DNA of 64,000 bases from Parapristionchus giblindavisi (lineage: Eukaryota > Nematoda > Chromadorea > Rhabditida > Diplogasteridae), in contig CALSFV010000238.1 in assembly GCA_943737045.1 (NCBI GenBank), forward strand, positions 62,001 through 126,000, read 5' to 3'. How positions within the stretch are numbered: the stretch's first letter is position 1; each line of letters begins with the position of its first letter. Under the pieces are notes generated by a model. The model saw nothing but the letters and a program-made list of their open reading frames with translations. It made no database searches and had not been told where the DNA came from. A program made the position numbers and the translations under genes. Positions 22,088-33,985 of this stretch are shown piece by piece.

Positions 22088-23736
22088 CGCGGCGGTTACT
22101 GTAGATTACTGCAATCAGGGTTACTGTAGATTACTGTAAGTTACTGTAGTTCATTACAAAATGATCAGCACACCCTAACGGGGGTCACTGTAGACATGCT
22201 TATCGTACGCACAATAATGCATTACCACAGATTCAATACGGTATGGACTGGGAGAGGGTTATGGTAGCGGGGAGCGGAGTACGGTAGGCGCAAGATACGA
22301 TGAGATACACAGAGCTATCGATTATCGATTAGTTTGGCTTGAAAAAAGGCATATCGTTCATCGACATACAACAATTCTCCTAAACAAATAATGATGGGAT
22401 GAAACATAATTGAGCGCACAGCCTTGCTCTCCCATCGGGGCATTGCGCATAGCCTTGTATCGCAAAAATTGACAAATTTCCAGCAGAAATTGTCAAAAAG
22501 TAGCCATACGCACAGCCTTGCCTCTCAACTTCCCCGGTTTTCCCCCAACGTGCACACCTATGTTGATAATGGACGGTCAGAATCGAGCTACCTTTACCCC
22601 ACAGCGTGTTCGAGAGCGCTCGTGGAGTGACAGAGAAGAAGGTAGATCGCAAAAGGGAGAGAGTACGCAAAAGTGATAGAGTACAGACGACTTGAGTACA
22701 CCATGGTTTTTTTTGTTGGCACTTTGCCAAAATTTCAATGCGCGCTCGTCATATGTTAGAGAAACGCTGTGTTAGCCAGCTCATGTATGACATGAATCGA
22801 TGAAACAACAGCAGCATATGAACCTACTAGCAACGATCGCGCTCTATTCCTATGCAATCTGCCAACGAGAAACATACATTTTCATACCCTCACAGTGTGA
22901 GGATTGACCCACTATATACGGCTCATTTTCAGGGTCTACCCACTATATAAAGCTCATTTTTTATGTGAAAGACTTTAATTTAAGCGAAAACTAACGATTT
23001 TTCTAAATCGACCCACTATATAAAAATAATTCGGTGAGGGCACCGAAAATGTATGAACGAGAAAGAATTAATCGAAAAATATAAACGAAAAGCTTAATGT
23101 GCAGGATTCATTCAAACAAATATCATCGTTTTACTGGGCCATTCCATACTATTTTCGAAACCGTCATGTCGGCGCCCATGTATGATTTGGTCACTGGATT
23201 GTTCAAACGGTCAAAGGTCTAAATGCAACTGTACAGAGACGACAATTGAAGATCAATGCTCCTCTTTCTTTACTCCTCTTTTATTGCATCTGTTTCGTTA
23301 CTGTTTCTGTTTTGTTTGTTTTGTTTCAGATACTGTATGCGATGATTACTTACGGTATGCGAAGTGAAATTTATTTGATATAAAGAATCTCACAACCAGC
23401 CACTCGACGAGAGTGGAAGACATGATAATGAGTGGTAAACAATGTCCCTTTGAGATAATGAATCATTGAAATGGGAAATAGAGGGAATAACATAGATAAT
23501 TAATATTCAAATGCTAATGTGATTCCTCTGATCATTGAGAGAAATTCAACTGTCTATACGAAAACATATTTTGAACTCATATCGTTTCGATTTCCCCTTT
23601 GAAATGGTAGAACGATTGTCATTTTGTTTGTTTTTTATCGTATCGTGTCTGCCTAAAAATAATCAGAACCGGATCGATGTGAGCTACAACTTTGCTGTTG
23701 ACTGCAAAGCACTCAGATGCGAGGGGAATTAGATAT

Positions 23737-26700
23737 GAGGCCGTTTACGTAAGAGTCGACTAACTGCCGGTACAGTCAAAAAATCAAATTTTGGGGATCG
23801 GGGTTCTCAAGCGTGCTGATGACGATGGTCATGTTCATTTTGCACCTAGAGTCACCGTTGAGGCCAGACGACGTCGCGTTGAATTCGCGTTTTTAGTCAT
23901 TTCTCATCTGCCGATAGTGCTAAAATTTACAGACTACGCCCCTTTGGGCAGAATTTGATGACGATCACGCCAGTCTAATTAATTTTTCATGAAAAAAATT
24001 GTGAAATTTTCAAAATTAGAATTTCTCTCAAAGGCAAAAGTGTTTATTGCGAGATACATAGATCGGACACTAATAGCTTCATGATCCCATAGAAAAAATT
24101 TCAGCCAATTTGAGGTCGACCGTTTCGAGAAAATCAACTTTTAGTGCAGTGAGATTGCCGTTAAAAAGAGGCAATACCGTCCTCTGATCTACCTCCTTGA
24201 CTCTCTTCCCACCGATCGATAGGGGCCCACACTGCATGTCCCCTTCCTTTACTACACTGTCGCCTAGCCGATTATATGAAGAATTCTTGTTAACCATAAG
24301 AGCATTCTGTGGACAAATTAATATAACATTAACAATTTATTGTTGTAAACAAACAAAAGTCATAAAATAACTATTCAAATCCGAATTGGAACAATAAAAG
24401 TATGAAATCCACTACAAAAGTACTACTCCTCTTCACTATAGATCTCTTCATAATGATCGTGGACAATGTTCATCATCGATGTGAACTCGTCGACTTCTTC
24501 ATCCGAACTAATCTCACAATAGGTATTCTTTCTATTCTTCATTCCCTTTCCTCTGAGTACGTTTTACTCTTGAAGATATTGTGTTTGACTTCTGTAAAGC
24601 CTAAGAAGATGAATCACAATCTTTATTCAAACCTCTTCAATTGTATTCTCAGCTTGTTTATCAACACTTGGAGTGATTGTCCACGATTATTATGAAGAGA
24701 TTTATAGTGAAGAGGAGTAGTAGTTTTGTAGTGGATTTCATACTTTAAGAGAGATGGCCGTTTATACTCGACCACCCCCCGGACACGTGCGCTAGCAATG
24801 GGAACTGGGGGTCCATACTTGGGTGTTAGGAGTGTCACCGGCCCTTATTACACAAAACAGCAGAAATTTCCTGTTTATGCCCTCAGGCTATTTAAAAAAA
24901 TAATTTTAATAAAAAAACGTTAAAAAATCATAATTTTTCAAATTGTTGAGATGAAGTCTAAATATCATTTGCGATGCGTCTAGGGTGCACAGAGGTTGCT
25001 AATACACTATTAGCATCGAATGTGCGTTGATTCCTAAACCACTTTTTAGACTCAAAATTATGGTTTTTTCGGACAAATTATCGCTTGTTGTAGATTGCTG
25101 CAAAGATTTCCGACCAGGTATTGTAGCCTAAGCAATTCTGCATTGATTTCACTTAAAACCGGATTCTTCCCGTTAGACCATCTTGCCGAAATTTTCGTTC
25201 GAATTTCCGTCATCGATGGTTTTCCCGAACAAATGTATTTTTCAAACGTATTTTCCAAACGATTGGTGCGGAATTGTGCTCTACACAAAGTTTCGAGGTG
25301 AGACCAGTAAAATGGCACAAGAAGCCCTTCACTTGGATCAATTTGAAAATTTCGATTTTCATGACCCGGGGGTCATGGTCTGAAAATTTCAAAATTTCTC
25401 AAGTTTGAAATGTTTTAATTTATGTGGCTTATTGTGAAGTACTAATGATGTGAATAATATTCAACCAATGCTCAATGGCTGATCTATATTTTCAACCATT
25501 TTTTCGAAAATTTTCATTCTGATTACGTGCGAAAAATCAGAATTGTGCTTGAATCAGTTTCCAACTTACTTTCTGTAACATTCTATCATAGTACTTTACA
25601 ATGTGCATAATCAATATGAAAATCGTTCAATTTCGAAAATTCATATTTTTTTACCATGACCCCGGGGTCATGGAAATCGATTTTTCAAAAGTGAGCCGAA
25701 TGACGGGATTCCAGTTCTACTATGTTTCACTCATCATGAAACTTCACATTGTCATTGTCATTTGCTCATTGTCGCAGCATTCGAGTCGAAAAACTGCAAT
25801 ATTTTAGCAATTTGCCGTGAAAGTAGGCACTCAAATTGAATTTTATGAATTTTCGAAAATAAACGATTTTCATATTAATAATGTACATTGCAAAGTACTA
25901 TGACAGAATGTTACAGAAAGCAAGTTGGAAACTTATTCAAACACAATTCTGATTTTTCGCACGCAATCAGAATGAAAATTTTCGAAAAAATGGTTGAAAG
26001 GAGAGATCAGCCATTGAGCATTGGTTGAATATTATTCACATCATTAGTACTTCACAACAAGCCACATAAATGAAAACATTTCAAACTTGAGAAATTTGGA
26101 AATTTTCGGACCATGACCCCCGGGTCGTGAAAATCGAAATTTTCAAATTGATCCAGGTGATGGGCGTTTTGTGTCATTTTACTGGTCTCACCTCGAAACT
26201 TTGTGTAGAGCACAATTCCGCACCAATCGTTTGGAAAATACGTTTGAAAAATACATTTGTTCGGGAAAACCATCGATGACGGAAATTCGAACGAAAATTT
26301 CGGCAAGATGGTCTAACGGGAAGAATCCGGTTTTAAGTGAAATCAATGCAGAATTGCTTAGGCTACAATACCTGGTCGGAAATCTTTGCAGCAATCTACA
26401 ACAAGCGATAATTTGTCCGAAAAAACCATAATTTTGAGTCTAAAAAGTGATTTAGGAATCAACGCACATTCGATGCTAATAGTGTATTAGCAACCTCTGT
26501 GCACCCTAGACGCATCGCAAATGTTATTTAGACTTCATCTCAACAATTTGAAAAATTGTGATTTTTTAACGTTTTTTGTTAAAATTATTTTTTTTAAATA
26601 GCCTGAGGGCACAAACAGGAAATTTCTGCTGTTTTGTGTAATAAGGGCCGGTGACACTCCTAACACCCAAGTATGGACTCCCAGTTCTCATTGCTAGCGC

Positions 26701-27465
26701 ACGTGTCCGGGGGTGGTCGAATATGATCGAGTCTTAGGGAGCAGGCCTCTTAAGTGTTCCAATTCGGATTTGAATATATATTTATCACATGCTCACGCAT
26801 GAACGATACTGTCGAAAAATTTTTTTATGACTTTTGTTTGTTTACAACAATCAATTGCTAATGTTATCTTAATTTGCACATAGAATGCTCTTATAGTTAA
26901 CAAGAATCCTTCATATAATCGGCAAGGCGACAGAGTGTAGTAAAGGAAGGGGACATGCAGTGTGGGGCCCTATCGATCGGTGGGAAGAGAGTCAAGGAGG
27001 TAGATCAGAGGACGGTGTTGCCTCTTTTTCAACGGCAATCTCTCTGCACTAAAAGTTGATTTTCTCGAAACGGTCGACCTCAAATTGGCTGAAATTTTTT
27101 CTATGGTATAATGAAGCTATTAGGGTCCGATCTATGTATCTCGCAATAAAAACTTTTGCCTTTGAGAGAAATTCTAATTTTGAAAATTTCAGAAACTTTT
27201 TCATGAACAATTAATTAGACTGGCGTGATCGTCATCAAATTCTGCCCAAAGGGGCGTAGTCTGTAAATTTTAGCACTATCGGCAGATGAGAAATGTCTAA
27301 AAACGCGAATTCAACGCGACGTCGTCTGGCCTCAACGGTGACTCTAGGTGCAAAATGAACATGACCATCGTCATCAGCACGCTTGAGAACCCCGATCTCC
27401 AAAATTTGATTTTTTGACTGTGCCAGGTCTCACATATTTTAGTCGAGTCTTACGCGAACGGCCTC
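23737..27465. mobile_element. 3.73-kb fold-back element with long inverted repeats
   Basis: Ends are GAGGCCGTTTACGTAAGA and, complemented, GAGGCCGTTCGCGTAAGA. Almost the whole element is two inverted arms (about 23737-25625 and 25862-27465) around a roughly 240-bp centre. ATAT flanks both sides (23733-23736, 27466-27469), and units 1 and 2 hold the empty site AGATATATCTTC. Each arm has an 86-aa open frame of no known family (25058-25318 minus, 26171-26431 plus) that is simply the mirrored sequence. No transposase is seen, so it is probably non-autonomous. The superfamily is not assignable. Confidence 0.9.
24397..24748. mobile_element. Nested palindromic insertion in the left arm
   Basis: Inverted ends AAGTATGAAATCCACTAC enclose about 350 bp with a second inner inverted pair (GATTGTCCACGAT / ATCGTGGACAATGTT). 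The right arm of the host element lacks it, so it inserted after the arms formed. Confidence 0.75.
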
Positions 27466-28485
27466 ATATATCTTCAAACGTGCCTCAAATGGGGCGAGGC
27501 GGGTGGAGTGAACAGAGAGTAAGGAGAGGGGAAGGGGGAGGGGCGAGAGATAGCGTAATCCCCGCTATTTACCGGTGATTACGCTATCTTGGCAGTCTCT
27601 CTTCTCTCTTGCGGGAAACGACGAGAGAGAGGCAAAGGATGGGAAGAGGGCGCGGTAAATTCGATTACGCTTACGCTACGGCAACCCTAGTGGTAACTCG
27701 TAAATGTCGATACTCTGTGAATAATATACATTAATTAAAAAGGTCATTGGTTATTTTTGAATGTCACATGATCCAATGAATTCTTATTTTATTCTGGGAT
27801 TGTTTTAAATTTCACTACTCACCCAATCTCAGGTCCATTAATTGACTTGAATTGACTAATTGCCGGGGTCTCTCTCGCTTTAGAATCTCTCCCTCTCCCT
27901 CTGGAATCTCTCCCTCTCCCTCTAGAATTTGTCTACCTTTGCTGGGGGGCTAATGAGGCGAATGATGATGATGTAATCGACTATAAATGCATCGAGGAGG
28001 GGACGAGATTGTGAGGGTGTCTAAAAGTAGACCCTTCAAGGAATGAGAATGAATTAGAATTATGTAGGAGAAGTCCATCGGATGAGATATTATGAAGGTG
28101 ATTTGGGGGAATCTTCTGCTTAAACCTTCTGGTTATAACCATCTGACCTTTGATCTTTGATCTTTGAAATTTGATCTCTGTTTTTTCTCTCCCATATGTG
28201 ATCTCTTTCGTGGACAACTATTGTATTTTTGGAGGGAATTGTATTTATTATAAGGAGGGACTTAAGCTTGAAAATTGGTACGATAGGGAAAACGTAATAT
28301 TTTGAATTAAAAAAAAATTGTCTCACTGAAAATTGAAGTATATTATGGAAAAGTTTGCAAATGTGTTTTATTGAACTCTGAGAATGATTTCAATCTCAAT
28401 CTCCTTTTTCTGTTGAAAGGAAGTTTCGAGGAAGATTTCAATCTTGATCTTGTATGTTCTAAGATTCCAATCTTTTGTTTCGTCT

Positions 28486-30193
28486 ATGCTGACAAATATC
28501 AAATTACAATTCACGCGCAATCGTGTCTCGTTGAAATGAATCGTTGTAATGTCAGTTTCGATTTTTTATTGATTTTAATTTCCATCAGTTTCATTTTTTT
28601 TTTATTTGAATTTTTTATTGATTTTAATTTTTATTGATTTTAATTTCCCCCGTTCTTTCAGGCCCCACTATTTGGTCTAGTTCTTATCATATTATATTGT
28701 AGTATTACAGTCAACATTGAAAAGGTATTCTAAGAGTCCATGCATGTACCTATTGAGAACTTAAGGTAGAGTGTTTTTTTGCAAAATAAATGATATTTTA
28801 GACACAACCAATCGAAAACACATCGCCATCAATTTTGATTTGGACCAAGACATATTCCAGATATAGAAGGTTACATAACATTTTTTTACATAAATTAAAC
28901 ATATATAAATATAAATATTTAAGTTTACAAGACGTCGCTGAACGATTCATAGAAAGATGTCCGTATAAATGCCAAGTACTGGTAAAAAGAAAGTAAGTTC
29001 TTGAATTTTTCTATGTGAAACTAAAGCGTTTCGGCGAAAATCACCCTCAAGGAAGAACCATGAGAGTGACAAACGTACAGAGAGTGGGTCAATAGTGATC
29101 AAGAAAAAGAATGGTAGTCATACATTTTCGGTATCATCGCCGATATTTCTATATAATGGGTCGATTTCGAAAATTCCTCTTTTTTTCGCTTAAAAATCAT
29201 CATTTTAGCTTATTTTCGCATCAACTGACTGAAAATGAGCCATATATGGTGGGTTAATATTCGCATTAGGATGGTATGAAAATATTCGATGGCAATGAGT
29301 ATGATATTAGGTAAGTTCTAAGAGTGTGTACAGACTGGTTCTTAATTAATTAATTAATTAATCTATCCGAGGCGCAACAAGACATGTGGTAATATACGAG
29401 GAAAGGAAAAAATAAACATATTGATTCTCCAAATGTTCTAGGGGATTACAAAAATCATTTAATCTCTCTTATGTGAGCTGTAGGTTATCTAAGACGCGAA
29501 AATTGGAAAAAAAGTTCTCGTTCACACTTTTATGTGAGATAACCCTCTTAGCTTACTCCTGTCCCTGTCTCCAGCGAGAGGCATTATCCAAACTATCTTT
29601 TTGATATGGATATCTCTGAATTAACTCGGGAGTGCGTTTAATGTAAGTCTCTTCGTCTGAATCGATCATTCTCTGAAATCAATTGCTTGAACTTACTCTC
29701 ACTGCACTGTTTTGCCTTCAAGATCAATCGATATTGCATAACGGGTTGCACCGTTACCTTTTTAACTCTACTATTTTGCCTTCTAGATCAATCGATAAAG
29801 CGGACGCACTTCTATTCCACGCTGGTCACATTGATTCCAATGATCTACCCATTCATCGATCACCCAATCAACTCTATGCGATGTACACCCAAGAAGCTCC
29901 CGGCAGGGCAAACATTTTCGAAAATATACGAGAGGTTAATAATTATAATATACTTTATGCGGTGCAAAAGTGAAGTATAATTTCTGATAAAATATTTGAT
30001 AGGTAGTGAAGTACGCATAAATAGGTTGTGAACGTATTTGATCTTTGATCTTTCTAATTTGAGTGTATTTTTTCAGCTTCCAAGATTATTTTTCAATGCA
30101 TCAATCAATTATGAGAGTTCATCCACCTTTCCTGATCCTTATGTTCAGTTAGAGAAATTGAGAGAAGATGAAGCGCCGATCAAAATAGAAGAG
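28486..30193 (+). pseudogene. Truncated GT10 fucosyltransferase (exons 1-6 only)
   Basis: Exons matching the left copy: 28486-28530 (MLTNIKLQFTRNRVS), 28662-28724 (anchor APLFGLVLIILYCS), 28802-28869 (ILIWTKTY), 28924-28992, 29787-29934 (SIDKADALLFHAGHID), 30077-30193 (LPRLFFNASINYESS). Frames remain open and exon lengths match. The exon 1 donor reads TTGAAA where the left copy has GTGAAA. Exons 7-11, which carry the nucleotide-binding motif, are absent up to 32.96 kb. The protein therefore cannot be a working GT10 enzyme. Little change in the kept exons suggests recent loss. Confidence 0.85.
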
Positions 30194-30791
30194 GTTTTTT
30201 TAAAAATTTCCTCATTTTTACTTTAATCCTGCATAATCTGTGGGCTAACTGATGTAAGTAAAATTAATGCTTGATTATGTTGAGAAGAAAGTGTATTTGG
30301 CGTACCAATCGATATTTTCAAGCGATATATGTTCAAATTTAATTTATCTACGCCCGAGGCGTAACAAGACATGAGAAAATTTAAAGAGATAAAGAACATG
30401 ATATAATATATTATTGACTCTCCAGACTGGCGGGGGGGGGGGGGGAATTTTTTGTTCGTTAAATTTTAACATGTCTCTTTTTTCACAATATTCCGATCTC
30501 CATGTTCCAATCTCATGATAAATCTTGGAAATGGCGATAAAACAATGAGAAAAAATTGAGAAACTTGTATATATCTGTTAAAAAAGGGCCCATATTGATC
30601 GCTTTTGTAGTCATTTCCGTTTCATGTAAGCGAAAGTCACTTACTTGCAAACGAAATCCAATATCCGCGAGATCATTCCAAAGATAAAGAGAACAGAAAA
30701 GTGAGGAAGCAAAATACTTTAGCTTAATAATTGTCATTGCTTAAAGCTCAGCTCAAAAATCACATTGATGTGCACAATTATGTAACGCTTC
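30194..30791. other. Former intron 6 of the truncated fucosyltransferase
   Basis: Aligns with 11030-11625 of the left copy, including a poly-G run near 30.43 kb. The alignment breaks at the MITE beginning at 30792. Confidence 0.6.
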
Positions 30792-30953
30792 CTCTGGTAT
30801 TTTGCCACTTAAAGTCTACTTAAACTTTCCCACTTTAAGTAGACTTTAAGTAAACTTAAAGTGAGACGTAAGTCTACTTAAAGTGGTGTGGTATACTGTA
30901 ATGCATTTCGTCAAATGTTCTTTCACTTAAAGTTTACTTAAAGTCTACTTAAA
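30792..30953. mobile_element. CTCTGGTATTTTGCC-type MITE, truncated at the deletion breakpoint
   Basis: Matches the left part of the complete element at 55850-56057. Its missing end is followed by the first 20 or so bases of a TTAA-type MITE (AGCCACACCCCAAGCTAAT). The junction coincides with loss of fucosyltransferase exons 7-11. Confidence 0.8.
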
Positions 30954-30973
30954 GCCACACCCCAAGCTAATAA

Positions 30974-32955
30974 TTCGAGTGATAATTGAGATTTGAATGC
31001 GCGGTTTTTGGATAAGACAGAAACACTCTGGCAGCTGAAATAAATATGGTGTTATCATCTCTGATCATCTCATGACATCAGAGAAAGCTTGCAAAAATCG
31101 CGGACAGATATAGAACCCGAACCCTCGTGGCACAGACTGCTATGCAGCAGACGTACCACTGAGCCATGAACGCGATGTGAACTAAAGAGGATCTCTGGTA
31201 TTTGATATGAGAGGAAAAAAAATACAAATCGACTTGAAACATACTACATCGCATCATTTATATATTCCACCTTTACTTTTCATGTCATTTCCAATGTGTA
31301 TTTAAATATTTTAAAGATTTTTTTGTACAGTCGAGCTGTTGTAAGCACAATTAATGATTTTTTGCGTATTATTATATTGCATTACCTTTGCGAATAGAAT
31401 AATGATCGAAATATATGATTCATTGTCGGAATCGTCGAAATATAATGGAACAACATGGAATAATAAAAACTTCATATGACTTTATATATAGAGATCCTAA
31501 TCGATTCATACAGTATCTCAATGTGTAGTATCTCAGTGTGTGTGAAGCATTTCGAGATCAAGCAAGAAGAGATGGTTAGAAATAAATCAATATGAAAGGC
31601 TCATCGTGTGTGTATTGATCATTTCTCGACTTTTTATAAGTCTCAATGTAAGAAATAATACATATATATTGAAAAATCATTTATTATCGGTTATAAATGA
31701 TGATTAACAACAAGAAATACAATTCAGTACGAATCATGCAGAAGACTATCGTAACATCCCTTAATTTATTAACCGTATTCTCCCTTACCGTAATCTCCAT
31801 TTTAGCTACTATTACAGTATTCCCAGCTACAGCATCCCATCATACCAAACGCCATTCTATATTGGCTAACTACTTTGTCTTACCCGTCCAATAACAGTTA
31901 TTCTTCAAGTGAATCTCTCCCAATGGCTGTCGCTCGCGAAGAAATTCCCGCTGTTCTGAAAATATTTATATTTTAAATATCGAAATCGAAAATAATTTAG
32001 TTGTCCCCAGAAGCATCACCGGTAAACAAAGCGGCAAATCCACTCATACAAATCAGTAAGATTACTGCACCGTTATCGATCACGATTTCTAGGATTAAGA
32101 ATGGAATCGATTTTCAACCAAACGTAAACAGTGATCTACGTGGGAGTGACTATGAATAAATTACTGAATTACTAGAAGCGTATGAAGATGAATTCATACA
32201 CGTATGTCGCTGACAAAAAGATATATTGTAATGTATAGAGAAAAGGAGACGAAGAGAGACTACAGAGAAGAAGGTCAAGCAGGTCAAGGAAGAAGGCAAG
32301 AAGATAGCAAAGATACTTATTTTCATTTTAGTAAGATCGAATTCGATCGTTTAAGTTCTGGAACAGATGCTCTACACTTTAGCTCATTGGTAGTAGTTAG
32401 AGGGACACAGGACAAGTCAATATAAGACAAGTAACAAAAAATATGTGAAAGTAGTGTAAAATTGAGCAACTACCAAGAAGGAGATGAACATGTCTGGAGG
32501 AAGGACATTATAAAAGGATGAATGAAGAATGCGACTGGATAGGGAGATTGCAAGAAAGAAAGAGAATGAAGGAGAGGTGAAAAATAAAGAAAATGATAGT
32601 AGTTATAATGATGAAAGATACCTCAACAGTTTAGTTGATCCAGAAGACGTAACATAAGGAGAAGAAGAAGATGTAGTCGTAGTTCTTCTCTGACGACTCT
32701 ACAATTAAAGCAATACATTTTAGAAGATCTTGCACCTGAAGATGCCTTTTTCTGATTCATTTAGGCCTATATAGACATTATGATAAATCTCTACTACGTT
32801 TATCTATTAGCCAATACAAGGAGTAGTAAAGCAAAATTGCAAAATGACACTGAAGCATTGGTATTACTCACCGAAGTTGTTCCCTCCATCACAATTCCGA
32901 ATCTCTCGAACTGGAGCCGCTGAAACTGATAATCGTGGTCATCACAGAAAATGAA
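30974..32955. other. Unique sequence replacing fucosyltransferase exons 7-11
   Basis: Not found in the left copy. A plus-strand open frame at 31735-31891 begins MQKTIVTSLNLLTVFSLTVI, a signal-anchor-like hydrophobic stretch, and ends after 52 codons with no clear partner exon. 32.2-32.65 kb is purine-rich with another short open frame. No function recognised. Confidence 0.3.
31111..31169 (-). repeat. tRNA-like sequence (A and B box), probably SINE or pseudo-tRNA
   Basis: The minus strand shows ATGGCTCAGTGGTA (A-box-like) and GAGGGTTCGGGTTC (B-box-like) at tRNA-like spacing. No acceptor stem closes around them. Confidence 0.4.
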
Positions 32956-33185
32956 TGAAATGCAGAGGTAAAGCAGCGAAAAATGAGATACTAAAATTGC
33001 TTTTTCGACAATTCACATTTTTGCCATGAATTATAAGTTTCAGACTTTCAATATATTTGATAAATATCCATTGAAAGATTGATTACACTTGACTTTTGGC
33101 TGATTCAAAACAATTCAACTCCACGGGCTGACCACAAACTCAGCGGTTAATGTTTTCCATAATAAGCGTAAATGAATGTGCTCTG

Positions 33186-33327
33186 TGGCCGTATGCAAGA
33201 ACCGTTTTCCGGGAAAGTGTGACGTCATTAGCGTAAGCGGAGGCGTTTTCCAAAAAAACCTCCGCCTACGCTAATGACGTCACATTTTCCCGGAAAACGG
33301 TTTTCCTGTTGTTCTTGCATACGGCCA
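33186..33327. mobile_element. 142-bp palindromic MITE with CTG duplication, absent from left copy
   Basis: Starts TGGCCGTATGCAAGAACC and ends with its complement. CTG flanks both sides (33183-33185, 33328-33330). The left segmental copy has the empty site GTGCTCTGATGCG near 13.45 kb. Confidence 0.9.
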
Positions 33328-33337
33328 CTGATGCGTT

Positions 33338-33445
33338 GTATCATTTTCAAAACGTGCGCACGCCGTAATACCCGTCGTAGCGTCTCTGTAACGTCTCCGT
33401 CGTTACGGCGGAGGTTACGGCTTGCGCACGTTTTGAAAATGTAAC
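33338..33445. repeat. ACATTTTCAAAACGTG palindrome, right copy
   Basis: Counterpart of 13468-13575, diverged by several substitutions. Confidence 0.7.
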
Positions 33446-33985
33446 AACGCATTAGCAACGCTTGAAGTTTTGTTGTGAGCTACGGAACTGAAGATGGAAA
33501 TGAATGGACCACGAAACGAGACAAAACACGAGCAACGAGATGGAGAGAAACGACTTTGCTATAACACGGTTCTCCAGTCTCGGTCAACGGTCGCAAGGGG
33601 TCTCATTATCATACATTTTTACAGGAGATCCGTGAAAACTTCTTATTCGTGCCACCCATAATACGTCATCGCTTAATTTCTTTAGATTCCGAAGAACACA
33701 AAACTTTATTAAGTAGCAATATATTAAATAAAGGTGTGTGCCATCGATTTGTCGATCTCCTAATATAGAAAAATGAAGAACAACAAAAGATATACAAATC
33801 ATTGGTTGAATGTTTGACACACGGGACACATATAATAAACACGATTGATATGATATATAGTCACAATACCATAGTAAATGAAAGTAATGAGCAACGTAGA
33901 ACAAAGATATATAAACATGAAGCAAATGATCGATATGTTCGATAAAAATCGATAATCAATAAAATCAGTAATCGATATATGTAGA

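Larger units (their letters stand above)
15141..27672. repeat. Three tandem copies of a 3,031-bp promoter plus first-exon unit
   Basis: Unit 1 is 15141-18171, unit 2 is 18172-21202, and unit 3 is 21203 to about 27672 once the 3.73-kb insertion at 23737-27465 is removed. Corresponding features sit exactly 3,031 bp apart in units 1 and 2. Unit 3 is shorter by 124 bp, which equals one 120-bp MITE plus its 4-bp duplication, and lacks one 170-bp terminal repeat. Copies differ by only a few substitutions, so the amplification is recent. Each unit carries one first exon of the small protein gene and about 2 kb upstream of it. Confidence 0.93.

Noticed and set aside
25058..26431. 86-aa frame in both arms of the 3.7-kb fold-back element as a possible transposase
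   Set aside because: Both copies are the same inverted sequence, too short, with no catalytic or DNA-binding motif; kept only as a described frame.
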